Shown piece by piece: positions 1-8,443 of a stretch of 64,000 nucleotides of DNA. Position 1 is the first letter of the stretch; each line of letters begins with the position of its first letter. The notes under the pieces are model-generated. The model did not search any database and had not been told where the DNA came from. It was given only the letters and a program-made list of their open reading frames with translations. The position numbers and the translations under genes were made by a program. The DNA is taken from assembly GCA_049890295.1 (NCBI GenBank), contig JBMHBP010000004.1, forward strand, positions 124,001-188,000, written 5' to 3'. This DNA is from GCA-2862585 sp049890295. Its GTDB lineage: Bacteria > Bacteroidota > Bacteroidia > Flavobacteriales > UBA7312.

Positions 1-979
1 TAATTGCATTATTAACGCCTAACTCAACTTGTCTAATTGCATACGAAGAATCGTTCAAAACATATAAGTTTCCGGTAAAAGCAAAATCAGATTTTGAGCG
101 AGGTGAGAAGCCTATATTTATACACTCTGTTTGATTGGTTATAACAGTATCAATTATAAAAAACTTATAAATAGTTGGTGCCAAATCATTTATAGGACTT
201 GGAAATTTATTGCCGAACAGTTCTATTTGATTATCATAAATATTTACTTCTGAGTATAGTTTATTCATGAAATGACCAATACCATCATTATCAAATCGAT
301 TTAGACTACCACTCATTTTTGTGCCTAGAAGGTATTCTTTTTCTGATTTTGGTTGCTTTCTAAAATATATTTTTGAACTTTTTTCTCTTATAAAAAAGGG
401 TATATACGGCTTGCCATTTATTTCAGAAGTATAAACGTGGTTGTCAAAGATAAAGTCAAAATCACGCATAAATTTTCTATCGGCTAGTTTGTCAGAAAAA
501 TTATTGATATCAAACTGTATTTTTTCGTATTTGTCATATTCATAATAATCTAATGATTGTTTTTGATTGAACTTTTTATTGTCTATGACTTTCCGAATGA
601 GTTCCACTGCAGGATTGTTTTTATTTCTGTATTTAACCTTTTTATTTTCAATAATTGTTACGTTTTCAAGTTTTACTGAAGTTGAAGACAATCTATAATT
701 GAGTGTTTGAACTTTACCTTTTTGAACAAATTGGGTAGATTTTTCATAGCCTAAAAAGGAAACAGAAAGGCTATCTGTAGCCCATTTTGTTTGAATGCTA
801 TATTTACCTTTAAAGTCTGTTGTGGTACCAATATTAGAGTTTTTGAAGCTTACATTAACAAAGGGTAAGGGTTGTTGATGTTCGTTTACTACCTTCCCTT
901 TTACCTTAGTGATTTGTGCTTTAATTGGTAACACAAAAAGTAAGCATATACAAAGTAAGGTTTGTGAAATAAATTGCAT
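1..979 (-). CDS. DUF5686-like protein with carboxypeptidase-regulatory domain (partial)
   Basis: The reading frame starts at the ATG at 979 and stays open to the window edge, so only the N-terminal 326 residues are visible. The product begins with a Sec signal peptide ending in the KAQ typical of Bacteroidota. Residues of about 25-100 then resemble a CarboxypepD_reg-like beta-sandwich (KVKGKVVNEHQQPLPFVNV, later SFLGYEKS). The region after that (KNNPAVELIRKVIDNKK, then YYEYDKYEKIQFD) matches my memory of the DUF5686 family, which is often predicted to be an outer-membrane protein in Flavobacteriia. The function of that family is not established. It lies 32 bp downstream of nadE on the same strand. 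Family assignment is from recognised motifs, not a search. Confidence 0.75.
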   Translation of the reverse strand, partial: MQFISQTLLCICLLFVLPIKAQITKVKGKVVNEHQQPLPFVNVSFKNSNIGTTTDFKGKYSIQTKWATDSLSVSFLGYEKSTQFVQKGKVQTLNYRLSSTSVKLENVTIIENKKVKYRNKNNPAVELIRKVIDNKKFNQKQSLDYYEYDKYEKIQFDINNFSDKLADRKFMRDFDFIFDNHVYTSEINGKPYIPFFIREKSSKIYFRKQPKSEKEYLLGTKMSGSLNRFDNDGIGHFMNKLYSEVNIYDNQIELFGNKFPSPINDLAPTIYKFFIIDTVITNQTECINIGFSPRSKSDFAFTGNLYVLNDSSYAIRQVELGVNNAI

Positions 980-1011
980 TAATTATGGCTAAAAATTACA
1001 GAACTAATGTA

Positions 1012-1791
1012 CTATAATTTTAGCTCATTTGGAATTACGCAAATAGGAATAGGTATCATTTTATGTTTGTTGGCATTATGAAATGTTTTATAAATTTGGA
1101 TGACTTCCTTTTCTCTATCGTTTAAAATACTAACATCACCTTTAAAACGCATAGCCCATTCTAATTCTGGATAAGTAGCTCCGATTTGTTCTTCGTCAGT
1201 CCTATTATCTTCCCAAAGACCATCAGTTGGGTTAGCCGTTAGGATAGACTCTATTACACCTAATGTTTTGCCGATTTCAAACACCTCAGTTTTAAACAAA
1301 TCGGCTATTGGACTTAGGTCGACTCCTCCATCACCATATTTGGTATAAAAACCTATTCCAAAGTCTTCGACTTTGTTGCCTGTTCCAACAACCAGATAAG
1401 AATATAACTGAGCATAGTAATACAAAGTCGTCATTCTCAATCTTGCTCTAGAATTTGCTAAAGATAATTTATAACTATTTTCATCAGATTGGTCAACTGT
1501 ATCAACAAAAGTGTTGAACAGATCACATAAATCTATTTTTAATGATTGTACATTATTAAACTGTTTTTTCAACCATTCGATATGTTCTTTAGCTCTATTT
1601 ACTTGATTAGATTCTTGATGAATAGGCATCTCTAAACATAAAGTAGGTAAACCTGTTTTAGCCGCTAAAGTTGAGGTAACAGCAGAGTCAATTCCGCCAG
1701 AAACTCCCACAACAAATCCGCTTGATTTAGCATTTTTATTATAGTCTAAAAGCCAATTACAAATGTGCTCGATACATTCCCTTGTTTGCAT
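1012..1791 (-). CDS. nadE: NAD(+) synthase, ammonia-dependent type
   Basis: The product is 259 residues, the length of a stand-alone NAD synthetase domain with no glutaminase domain. It should convert nicotinate adenine dinucleotide, ATP and ammonia to NAD+ in the cytoplasm. The PP-loop ATP pyrophosphatase motif SGGIDS is at residues 31-36. The downstream block GTGNKVEDFGIGFYTKYGDG matches the deamido-NAD and ATP binding region of the family. The start is the ATG at 1791, seven bases after a TACATTTG promoter box. It diverges from gldB over about 35 bp. Association with gldB-gldC is a recurring flavobacterial neighbourhood as far as I recall. Confidence 0.95.
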   Translation of the reverse strand: MQTRECIEHICNWLLDYNKNAKSSGFVVGVSGGIDSAVTSTLAAKTGLPTLCLEMPIHQESNQVNRAKEHIEWLKKQFNNVQSLKIDLCDLFNTFVDTVDQSDENSYKLSLANSRARLRMTTLYYYAQLYSYLVVGTGNKVEDFGIGFYTKYGDGGVDLSPIADLFKTEVFEIGKTLGVIESILTANPTDGLWEDNRTDEEQIGATYPELEWAMRFKGDVSILNDREKEVIQIYKTFHNANKHKMIPIPICVIPNELKL

Positions 1792-1798
1792 AGTATTG

Positions 1799-1822
1799 CA
1801 AATGTAATAAATCGTAATTTTA
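1799..1822. promoter_or_regulatory. Divergent nadE / gldB promoter pair
   Basis: The minus strand carries TACATTTG (1806 down to 1799), an exact match to the Bacteroidota -7 consensus TAnnTTTG, seven bases before the nadE ATG. The plus strand carries TAATTTTA (1815-1822), a one-base variant, four bases before the gldB ATG at 1827, with a TTG at 1796-1798 about 16 bp upstream as a possible -33 element. The cores overlap, so the two promoters probably compete. Little or no 5' leader is left for either gene. Confidence 0.6.
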
Positions 1823-1826
1823 CAAA

Positions 1827-2795
1827 ATGAAAAAGTGTCTTTTTAGTTTCATAATAATTTTGTGGTTTGTGTCGTGTGGTAATAAGCAGCATAAACAATA
1901 CAATATTGAACTACTTCGAATGGATAGTCTTTTCATTAGTGATACATCTGCAATATCATATTCAGATTACAAAAATCGGTACGGTTCATTTTGGGATATT
2001 TATTGTCAAAATATAATATTTCTACCTGAAGTAGGTTTTCAGGATTCATTGAGTTTGTTTCAGAAAGAAGATGATTTCCAACGTCCACATAAAGAGCTAA
2101 GTACTACATTTGCCGATTTTTCTAAGTATGAACAACAATTTGGAGAAGCATTTTATGTGTATAATCATGAATTTCCAGATAAAATAGTTCCATCAATCAT
2201 TACATTTTTTGGAGGGTTCAATTACATTGCAGTAGCCACAGATAGTTCATTAGCTGTAGGTTTAGAAATGTTTTTAGGTCAAGATTCAGAATATTATACA
2301 AAATTGACTCATAAATTCCCGACTTATATGCATCAACGTTTTCAAGCCGATTATATGGTTCCTCTTGCAATAGACGGTTGGTTAGAGTCTGAGTTTCAAA
2401 TAGGTCCTAACGATTTTTTATCCCAAATGGTCCATTACGGAAAAATAAAGTATGCCCTTAAAAAGTGTCTAGCACAAACACCAGATCATATTATTATGGG
2501 ATTTACAGAGAGTCAGCTAGAATGGTGTAAATTAAGTGAATTTTCTATGTGGAAATTTCTCATTGAAGAGGGCTTGATTTATAGTACAGATCAATTTTTA
2601 ATTAATAAATATATCAAACCAGCTCCTTATTCTAGAGGTATGCCGCAAGAATCTCCTGGACAAGCGGCCGTATGGATAGGATGGAATATCGTTCATGAGT
2701 TTATGAAAAAGTATCCGGATATGAGCTTACAACAACTATTTGAAATAAAGGATGCTCAGTATATTTTAAATAAATCAAAATACAAACCACGATGA
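1827..2795 (+). CDS. gldB: Gliding motility lipoprotein GldB
   Basis: The product is 322 residues with a lipoprotein signal peptide (MKKCLFSFIIILWFVSC) whose lipobox cysteine is residue 17, so it should be anchored in a membrane. The body has features I recognise from GldB, including IVPSIITFFGGFNYIAVA and, near the C-terminus, PESPGQAAVWIGWNIV-like sequence (here QESPGQAAVWIGWNIV) followed by LFEIKDAQYILNKSKYKP. GldB is required for gliding in Flavobacterium johnsoniae and is linked to the Gld/type IX secretion apparatus; its biochemical role is unresolved. It overlaps gldC by four bases (ATGA), so the two are translationally coupled. Confidence 0.93.
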   Translation: MKKCLFSFIIILWFVSCGNKQHKQYNIELLRMDSLFISDTSAISYSDYKNRYGSFWDIYCQNIIFLPEVGFQDSLSLFQKEDDFQRPHKELSTTFADFSKYEQQFGEAFYVYNHEFPDKIVPSIITFFGGFNYIAVATDSSLAVGLEMFLGQDSEYYTKLTHKFPTYMHQRFQADYMVPLAIDGWLESEFQIGPNDFLSQMVHYGKIKYALKKCLAQTPDHIIMGFTESQLEWCKLSEFSMWKFLIEEGLIYSTDQFLINKYIKPAPYSRGMPQESPGQAAVWIGWNIVHEFMKKYPDMSLQQLFEIKDAQYILNKSKYKPR

Positions 2796-3118
2796 GTAAT
2801 AAAGAGTCAGAAATAAAAATACATGTCGATCTTGATCAGAATAATATTCCTGAAAAGCTAAAATGGGAAGCTTCTGATGGTGGTCAAGATCTGTCAGAAT
2901 GTAAGGCAGCATTTTTATCCTTTTGGGATACGAAAAGTAAAGAAACACTTAGGATAGACTTGTGGACTAAAGAAATGAGAACAGATGAAATGAAACACTT
3001 TTTTCATCAAACTTTGTTATCTATGGCAGATACTTTGGAGCGTGCTACTTCTGAAGATAAAATGGCCGCAGATATGAGAGACTTTTGCCGACATTTTGCT
3101 GAAAAGTTAATTAAATAG
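2792..3118 (+). CDS. gldC: Gliding motility protein GldC
   Basis: The product is 108 residues, with no signal peptide or membrane segment, so it is probably cytoplasmic. The sequence around residues 5-45 (EIKIHVDLDQNNIPEKLKWEA then CKAAFLSFWD) and the late segment MADTLERATSEDKMAADMRDF are characteristic of GldC. In F. johnsoniae GldC is needed for full gliding but is not strictly essential. It begins inside the gldB stop codon. Its 3' end overlaps the convergent engB gene by 12 bases, with no room for a terminator between them. Confidence 0.92.
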   Translation: MSNKESEIKIHVDLDQNNIPEKLKWEASDGGQDLSECKAAFLSFWDTKSKETLRIDLWTKEMRTDEMKHFFHQTLLSMADTLERATSEDKMAADMRDFCRHFAEKLIK

Positions 3119-3712
3119 GGTATTCGTTTCAGAAATAAACTTTAATAAATCCTCCTTTCCGATTTGCTTTGTTGATGAGCTTAGAAAAATAGGCGGTAGT
3201 TCTTCCCACGATTTTAAAAGTTCTTGTTTGTAGCGGTTTAGATTTTCTCGTCTTACTGTTTTGCTTAGCTTATCTTGTTTTGTGAAACAAATTACAAATG
3301 GCACGCCTTTTTCACCTAAAAACTCCATAAATTCCAAATCAATAGCTTGAGGCTTTAGTCTTGAGTCAATAAGCACAAAGAGGCACATTAAGTTTGATCT
3401 TTTTAGCAGATAATCTTTGATGAATTTTGAAAATTCATGACGTTTGGTTTTGGACACGCTAGCGTACCCATAGCCAGGTAAGTCTACCAAATACCAATTT
3501 GAATTGATTAAAAAGTGGTTGATTAGCTGTGTTTTGCCTGGTTTTCCTGAAACTTTAGCTAACTGTTTTCTACCAGTCAGCATATTAATTAAAGATGACT
3601 TTCCTACATTGGATCGGCCGATAAAAGCATATTCCGCTAAGTTTGGGCTGGGGCATTTTTTGACATCAGAATTACTGATGACAAACTCAGCCGTTTTGAC
3701 TAACATCAGCAA
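3107..3712 (-). CDS. engB: Ribosome biogenesis GTP-binding protein EngB (YihA/YsxC)
   Basis: The product is 201 residues, the usual size for this GTPase, which acts late in 50S subunit assembly. The G1 P-loop GRSNVGKS is at residues 32-39, G3 is DLPGYGYA and G4 is TKQDK, all in order. The start could be the ATG at 3712 or the one at 3706 (MLVKTAEF), since the family usually begins shortly before the KxAxFVxS strand. Either start overlaps the end of the upstream alpha/beta hydrolase gene by 20-26 bases, implying co-transcription. It converges on gldC with a 12-base overlap. Confidence 0.95.
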   Translation of the reverse strand: MLMLVKTAEFVISNSDVKKCPSPNLAEYAFIGRSNVGKSSLINMLTGRKQLAKVSGKPGKTQLINHFLINSNWYLVDLPGYGYASVSKTKRHEFSKFIKDYLLKRSNLMCLFVLIDSRLKPQAIDLEFMEFLGEKGVPFVICFTKQDKLSKTVRRENLNRYKQELLKSWEELPPIFLSSSTKQIGKEDLLKFISETNTLFN

Positions 3713-4487
3713 TATGCTTTACATTACGGTCTAACCAGCTTTTAAGAATACTAGAAAATTCTTCAGGATGTTCCCACATTGGTGAGTGACCGCATTTATC
3801 AATCCAATAGAGTTCAGAATGTTGGAATAAACTATGAAATTCATTAGCAACACGTGGTGGTGTTACGCTATCTTGCTTACCCCAAATTAAACAAACTGGA
3901 AATGGTTCAAATTTAGGAATGTCTTTACTCATGTTATGTCTAATAGCCGACTTGGCCATAGCTAATAATCTAATAACCGAGCCTCTATCATTTGCGATGC
4001 TAAAGACGTTATCTACTAATTCTTTAGTAGCCATTTTAGGATCGTAAAATACTTCTTCTGTTTTGGTTTTAATGTAACTGTAATCACCTCTTCTTGGGAA
4101 AGTGTCTCCCATGGTGTTTTCATATAACCCTGAGCTACCAGCTAACACAAGTGATTCTATCATTTCAGGATAGTCCTTAGCAAATGTTAACGCTATATGC
4201 CCACCTAATGAATTGCCAATTAGAGTAGCTTTTTCTACTTTTTTGAAGACTAAGAAATCGTGTATATAGTGTTTAAAATGCTTTATGGATGTTTTTGTTA
4301 AGGGCTTATCAAAGAGAGGTAGGATCGGTCCCAAAACTTTGTAGCCAGAATCAGTTAGTTTTGGTATAATGTCTTCGAAGTTTTCAATACCCCCCATTAG
4401 ACCATGTAGCATTACTAAAACAGGGCCTTCCCCCAGTTCTACATATTCATAGCCATTTTCTTTAGTAATTTCTAAATTTTTAATCAT
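3687..4487 (-). CDS. Alpha/beta fold hydrolase
   Basis: From the ATG at 4487 the product is 266 residues. It has the classic alpha/beta hydrolase order: oxyanion-hole segment MLHGLMGG near residue 27, nucleophile elbow GNSLGG with Ser93, acid Asp206 in WGKQDSVTPP, and His234 in CGHSPMWEHP. The substrate is not evident; close families include lipases, esterases and MhpC-like C-C hydrolases. A longer in-frame extension to 4547 exists, but it runs through the TACTTTTG promoter box and gives an odd N-terminus, so I reject it. It is the first gene of a short operon with engB. Confidence 0.85.
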   Translation of the reverse strand: MIKNLEITKENGYEYVELGEGPVLVMLHGLMGGIENFEDIIPKLTDSGYKVLGPILPLFDKPLTKTSIKHFKHYIHDFLVFKKVEKATLIGNSLGGHIALTFAKDYPEMIESLVLAGSSGLYENTMGDTFPRRGDYSYIKTKTEEVFYDPKMATKELVDNVFSIANDRGSVIRLLAMAKSAIRHNMSKDIPKFEPFPVCLIWGKQDSVTPPRVANEFHSLFQHSELYWIDKCGHSPMWEHPEEFSSILKSWLDRNVKHIADVSQNG

Positions 4488-4494
4488 TAGAGTG

Positions 4495-4502
4495 CAAAAG
4501 TA
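4495..4502 (-). promoter_or_regulatory. -7 box of the alpha/beta hydrolase-engB operon
   Basis: Read on the minus strand this is TACTTTTG, an exact TAnnTTTG match. It lies seven bases before the ATG at 4487, so transcription would start at or within a few bases of that codon. Confidence 0.55.
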
Positions 4503-4586
4503 CACAAAAAAAAAGTTCTGTGGAGCATCTGATGTACCACTCATCAAATTACCCTTTTTTCAAAAAAAGAGTTAAATGTTATTAAC

Positions 4587-4616
4587 AAAGTGGTAAAAAG
4601 TGGTAAAAAGTGGAGT
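4587..4616 (+). promoter_or_regulatory. Probable MraZ operator: three 10-bp direct repeats
   Basis: Three tandem copies of AAAGTGGTAA (the third reads AAAGTGGAGT) occupy 4587-4596, 4597-4606 and 4607-4616. MraZ represses its own operon in E. coli by binding tandem TGGGN repeats on a 10-bp period, and in mollicutes MraZ binds AAAGTG-type repeats. The period, the GTGG core and the position directly upstream of mraZ fit that model. A near-consensus -7 box TATATTTA follows at 4626-4633, so bound MraZ would cover the promoter. Binding itself is inferred. Confidence 0.8.
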
Positions 4617-4655
4617 AAAATTAATTATATTTACGCATTGTATCAGAGACAAAAG

Positions 4656-5129
4656 ATGATAAGTTTAATAGGGACATACGAATGTAAAATCGATTCAAAA
4701 GGCAGGTTACTGTTGCCTTCTGTGTTGAAGAAGCAAATGCTGCCTGTGATTGACAAAGGCTTTGTGTTAAAGCGTTCCGTATTTAGCAATTGCTTAGAAC
4801 TACATCCTATACAAGAATGGAATATTATGATGAATGAGGTTAATAAGCTAAATCGGTTTGTCAAAAAAAATAATGACTTCATAAGATTATTTACTGCAGG
4901 TGTCAGAATGTTAGAAATTGATGCTAATTATCGATTGCAAATTCCTAAAGACTTAGTTTCTTATGCGTCCATTTCTAAAAATATTGTGCTTTCCTGTTCT
5001 CTCAATATGATTGAGGTTTGGGATAAAGACTCGTATGAAAAAGAATTACAAGGTGCAGCATCTGATTTTGCTGACCTAGCCGAGGAGGTTATGGGTAACA
5101 TTCAAAATGGTTCTGATGATGTATCATAA
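4656..5129 (+). CDS. mraZ: Division/cell wall cluster transcriptional repressor MraZ
   Basis: From the ATG at 4656 the product is 157 residues and opens with LIGTYECKIDSKGRLLLPS, the first of the two SpoVT/AbrB-like half-barrels of MraZ. The second half contains MLEIDANYRLQIPKDLVSYA. MraZ forms an octameric ring that binds direct repeats and represses the dcw operon. I prefer 4656 over an upstream in-frame GTG at 4590 because the extension would be encoded by the operator repeats themselves. It is the first gene of the dcw operon, and its 3' end overlaps rsmH. Confidence 0.95.
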   Translation: MISLIGTYECKIDSKGRLLLPSVLKKQMLPVIDKGFVLKRSVFSNCLELHPIQEWNIMMNEVNKLNRFVKKNNDFIRLFTAGVRMLEIDANYRLQIPKDLVSYASISKNIVLSCSLNMIEVWDKDSYEKELQGAASDFADLAEEVMGNIQNGSDDVS

Positions 5130-6015
5130 TGCAGTATTATTGAACGAGTCTTTGGAGGGTTTGAACTTAAAACCAAATGGAATTTATGTTGATGTTACCT
5201 TCGGTGGAGGTGGTCATTCAAAAGAAATTATTAATAGGCTTGACAGTGGAAAGTTGTATGCTTTTGATCAGGATGATGATGCTCAATCAAATGCAATCAA
5301 TGACACTCAATTCGTATTATTAAATCAAAACTTTAGGTATTTAAAAAAGGCGCTAAGGTTAGACGGTGTGACTGAAGTAGATGGTGTTTTAGCTGACTTA
5401 GGGGTTTCTTCACATCAGTTTGACACCTTTGAAAGAGGGTTTTCTATACGAGGGAATGGTGACTTAGATATGAGAATGAATTGTCAACAACAGCTTACCG
5501 CAAGTGTAGTAGTAAATGAGTATGAAATCGATGAGTTACATCGTGTTTTAAAGCAATATGGTGAATTGAAAAACGCCTATAATATCTCCAAAAAAATTAT
5601 AGATAGTAGAGCAGTAAATCGAATTAATACTACTGAAGATCTTAAAAATGTTGTTAAATCCTTTGCATCGCCTCATAAACAAAATAAATTCTTTGCTCAA
5701 TTATTCCAAGCAATTCGAATTGAGGTAAATGATGAAATTAATGCTTTGAAGGAGATGCTTCATCAGGCCGTTGAATTACTAAAGCTTGGGGGAAGACTAT
5801 GTGTAATATCTTATCACTCACTTGAAGATAGATTGGTGAAGAACATTATAAAGTCAGGTAATTTCGAAGGAATAGTAGAAAAAGATTTTTTTGGTGTACC
5901 CCAGCTCAACTTAAAGGCCATTAATAAAAAGCCAATTGTTGCATCAACAAGCGAGCTTTCTCAAAATGTTAGATCAAGATCTGCAAAATTAAGAATTTGT
6001 GAAAAAGTAGCATGA
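5116..6015 (+). CDS. rsmH: 16S rRNA (cytosine1402-N4)-methyltransferase RsmH
   Basis: The product is about 299 residues and methylates N4 of C1402 in 16S rRNA, in the decoding centre. The SAM-binding segment VDVTFGGGGHSKEI is near the N-terminus, followed by FDQDDDA and GVLADLGVSSHQFD, all RsmH signatures. The late block LGGRLCVISYHSLEDRLVK is also diagnostic. Possible starts are ATGs at 5107, 5116 and 5119; 5116 gives MMYHNAVLL, close to the usual YHNPVLL N-terminus. It overlaps the mraZ end by 14 bases and the next gene by four. Confidence 0.95.
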   Translation: MMYHNAVLLNESLEGLNLKPNGIYVDVTFGGGGHSKEIINRLDSGKLYAFDQDDDAQSNAINDTQFVLLNQNFRYLKKALRLDGVTEVDGVLADLGVSSHQFDTFERGFSIRGNGDLDMRMNCQQQLTASVVVNEYEIDELHRVLKQYGELKNAYNISKKIIDSRAVNRINTTEDLKNVVKSFASPHKQNKFFAQLFQAIRIEVNDEINALKEMLHQAVELLKLGGRLCVISYHSLEDRLVKNIIKSGNFEGIVEKDFFGVPQLNLKAINKKPIVASTSELSQNVRSRSAKLRICEKVA

Positions 6016-6356
6016 AAGATCTAAATAAAACGTATCAACCTAAAAAGGGATTTCAAAGTGGTTTTTCTGAAGTCATTAGTGGTAAAATTTTAGAAAAAGG
6101 TCTTTTTGAATTATTACCCTTCTCATTATATGTCTGCCTACTAATCGTCTTTTATATTAACAATTCCTATCAGACTGAAAAATATGTAAGAGATATCTCT
6201 TCGTTGGAAAGAGAAATTAAAGAACTAAGAGCGGAGTTTATTACAACCAAATCTCAGTTAATGTATCAGAGTAAGCAAACTCAGGTAGAAGGTTTAGTAG
6301 TTGATCAAAACTTAACTAAAAGTAAGTCACAACCTTTTGTAATTCGAGTAAACTAA
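6012..6356 (+). CDS. FtsL-like cell division protein
   Basis: The product is 114 residues with one membrane segment at about residues 34-52 (ELLPFSLYVCLLIVFYI) followed by a heptad-like stretch (SLEREIKELRAEFITTKSQL) that should form a coiled coil. This is the FtsL architecture: short cytoplasmic N-terminus, single span and a periplasmic coiled coil that binds FtsB and FtsQ. Sequence identity to proteobacterial FtsL is poor. The assignment rests on architecture and on its position between rsmH and ftsI. It starts inside the rsmH stop (ATGA), and its own stop overlaps the ftsI ATG by one base (TAATG). Confidence 0.85.
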   Translation: MKDLNKTYQPKKGFQSGFSEVISGKILEKGLFELLPFSLYVCLLIVFYINNSYQTEKYVRDISSLEREIKELRAEFITTKSQLMYQSKQTQVEGLVVDQNLTKSKSQPFVIRVN

Positions 6357-8443
6357 TGAATCGTGCCAATGACATAAAAAGACGAGCTGTAGCTATATAT
6401 CTTTTTATGATTTTATTGGCGTTTGCAATTATTTTACGACCGCTTTACACTCAGTTTTTCGAATCGCATTTATGGAATACTGAAAAGTACAACGTAACCC
6501 GTACAGTCAGCGTGGACGCTTCAAGAGGCAATATATATTCAGATGATTATTCTTTGTTGGCTACTTCAATTCCAGAATACGAGTTAAGGTGGGATGCCAA
6601 GCAAGTAGAAAGTAGTTTTTTTGAACAAAACGTAGATTCACTTGCCTTTCAATTATCCACTCTTTTCAAAGATAAAAGCCCTTCTGAATATTCAACTCAA
6701 TTACGAAAAATTTGGAAACAGAAAAAGCGATATGCCTTAATAAAACGAAATGTAAATTACAACGAGTTGAAACAAGTCAAAAGATTTTCAATTTTTAAGG
6801 AAGGTCGATTTGATGGTGGTTTTAGATATATTCAATTAAATTCTAGAGAAAAACCATTCAAGGAAATAGCAAGCAGAACCATTGGCTATCATAATATAAA
6901 TGCTAAATCTGTTGGAATCGAAGGTGCTTTTAACTTCGAACTTAAAGGAAGAGATGGAAAAAGATTAGAACAACGCTTGGCAGGTAATGAATGGATGCCA
7001 ATTCGTGAAATTGAATCAAATCCTGGAAAAGATATTCTGACAACTATCGATATCCGTTTTCAAGATATTGCTCACAAAGCATTGAAGGAAAGATTGATCT
7101 ACCATCAGGCCGAATACGGAACAGTTGTTTTGATGGAAGTAAAAACCGGAGCAATTAAAGCCATTGTAAATCTTAAAAAAAACCAAGACAACTTTACTGA
7201 ACAATATAACTATGCTATTGGTGAAAGTGTTGAACCAGGCTCAACTTTTAAGTTAGCATCAGTAATTGCAGGTTTAGAGGATGGGTATTTAAGCCTAGAT
7301 GACTCGGTAAATACAACGGGGGGTAAGCATTTGTTTTATGACCGTATAATGCGTGACTCTAAAGAGGGCGGTTATGGAACTATTACTCTAGATAAAGCCT
7401 TTTCAAAATCTTCCAATGTTGGTATTTCAAAATTAATCAACAAACATTATTCTGATAATCCATCTGAATTTGTAGATAGATTATTCAGAATGGGTTTAAA
7501 TGAGCCTTTAGGTTTATCGCTTTCTGGAGAACAAAAGCCAGCTATCAGGCATCCCAAACAGTCAACTACATGGTCAGGAACTACTTTACCTTGGATGTCA
7601 ATAGGGTATGGACTGAAATTAACTCCCATACAAATTTTGAGTTTTTATGCCGCCATTGCCAATGATGGAAAACGTATGAAACCCTATTTTGTTAGTGCCA
7701 TTATGAATAATGGTATTGAAGAAAAAAGATTTACACCATACGTAATAAATCCTTCAATCTGTTCAATGACCACTATAAAAGAAGTCAAAAGTATACTAGA
7801 AAAAGTAGTAGATGAACAAGGTGGTACAGCAAGAAATATAAAATCATCTCAGTACAAGATTGCAGGCAAAACAGCCACTACTCAATTATTAATTGATGGT
7901 GTATACTCTAGTGATAGACACATGGCTTCTTTTGTTGGCTACTTTCCGTCAGACAATCCAAAATATGCCTGTATTGTGATGATCAATGACCCCTTAGAAA
8001 ATGGAAGTTATGGTGGTGATGTAGCTGCTCCAGTATTTAAAACCATTTCTGATTTTGTATACAATACAGATTTATCACTTCAAAAAAATAACTACAAAAA
8101 CAATTTAAAAGCACCAGTTTCAAAAGATGGTTACAAAGCAGACTTAGCTGCGGTTTTCAACTCAATATCTATTGAAGTTTCTAGCGATAACCAAAATTCA
8201 GACTGGGTGTTGACAAGTGCAAAATATGATACTGTACAGTTTAGTACCAGAAATATTCAAAATGATCTGGATAATAATGTGATGCCAAATGTTAAAGGAA
8301 TGGGAATTAGTGACGTTCTTTTTCTTCTTGAAAATTATGGTTTGAAAGTAAATTATATTGGAAGAGGAAGTGTGAAATCTCAATCTATAGGTAAAGGTGA
8401 GTCGATTAGAAAAGGGCAATACATAAATATTGAACTATCGTGA
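6356..8443 (+). CDS. ftsI: Division transpeptidase FtsI / PBP3 with C-terminal PASTA domain
   Basis: The product is 695 residues. It has one N-terminal membrane segment (IYLFMILLAFAIIL), a pedestal domain containing DASRGNIYSDD, then the class B penicillin-binding transpeptidase domain. The active-site SxxK is S296-T-F-K299 and the SxN motif is S352-S-N354. The third motif, normally KTG, reads K505-T-A507 (AGKTATTQ), an unusual change beside the active site. A PASTA-like domain (VMPNVKGMGISDVLFLLENYGL) closes the protein. It should crosslink septal peptidoglycan with FtsW. The stop overlaps the murE GTG start by four bases. Confidence 0.93.
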   Translation: MNRANDIKRRAVAIYLFMILLAFAIILRPLYTQFFESHLWNTEKYNVTRTVSVDASRGNIYSDDYSLLATSIPEYELRWDAKQVESSFFEQNVDSLAFQLSTLFKDKSPSEYSTQLRKIWKQKKRYALIKRNVNYNELKQVKRFSIFKEGRFDGGFRYIQLNSREKPFKEIASRTIGYHNINAKSVGIEGAFNFELKGRDGKRLEQRLAGNEWMPIREIESNPGKDILTTIDIRFQDIAHKALKERLIYHQAEYGTVVLMEVKTGAIKAIVNLKKNQDNFTEQYNYAIGESVEPGSTFKLASVIAGLEDGYLSLDDSVNTTGGKHLFYDRIMRDSKEGGYGTITLDKAFSKSSNVGISKLINKHYSDNPSEFVDRLFRMGLNEPLGLSLSGEQKPAIRHPKQSTTWSGTTLPWMSIGYGLKLTPIQILSFYAAIANDGKRMKPYFVSAIMNNGIEEKRFTPYVINPSICSMTTIKEVKSILEKVVDEQGGTARNIKSSQYKIAGKTATTQLLIDGVYSSDRHMASFVGYFPSDNPKYACIVMINDPLENGSYGGDVAAPVFKTISDFVYNTDLSLQKNNYKNNLKAPVSKDGYKADLAAVFNSISIEVSSDNQNSDWVLTSAKYDTVQFSTRNIQNDLDNNVMPNVKGMGISDVLFLLENYGLKVNYIGRGSVKSQSIGKGESIRKGQYINIELS

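Noticed and set aside
4590..4655. In-frame GTG extension of mraZ encoding 22 extra residues
   Set aside because: The extension is made by the operator repeats and the promoter, and gives an N-terminus unlike MraZ; the ATG at 4656 gives the standard start.
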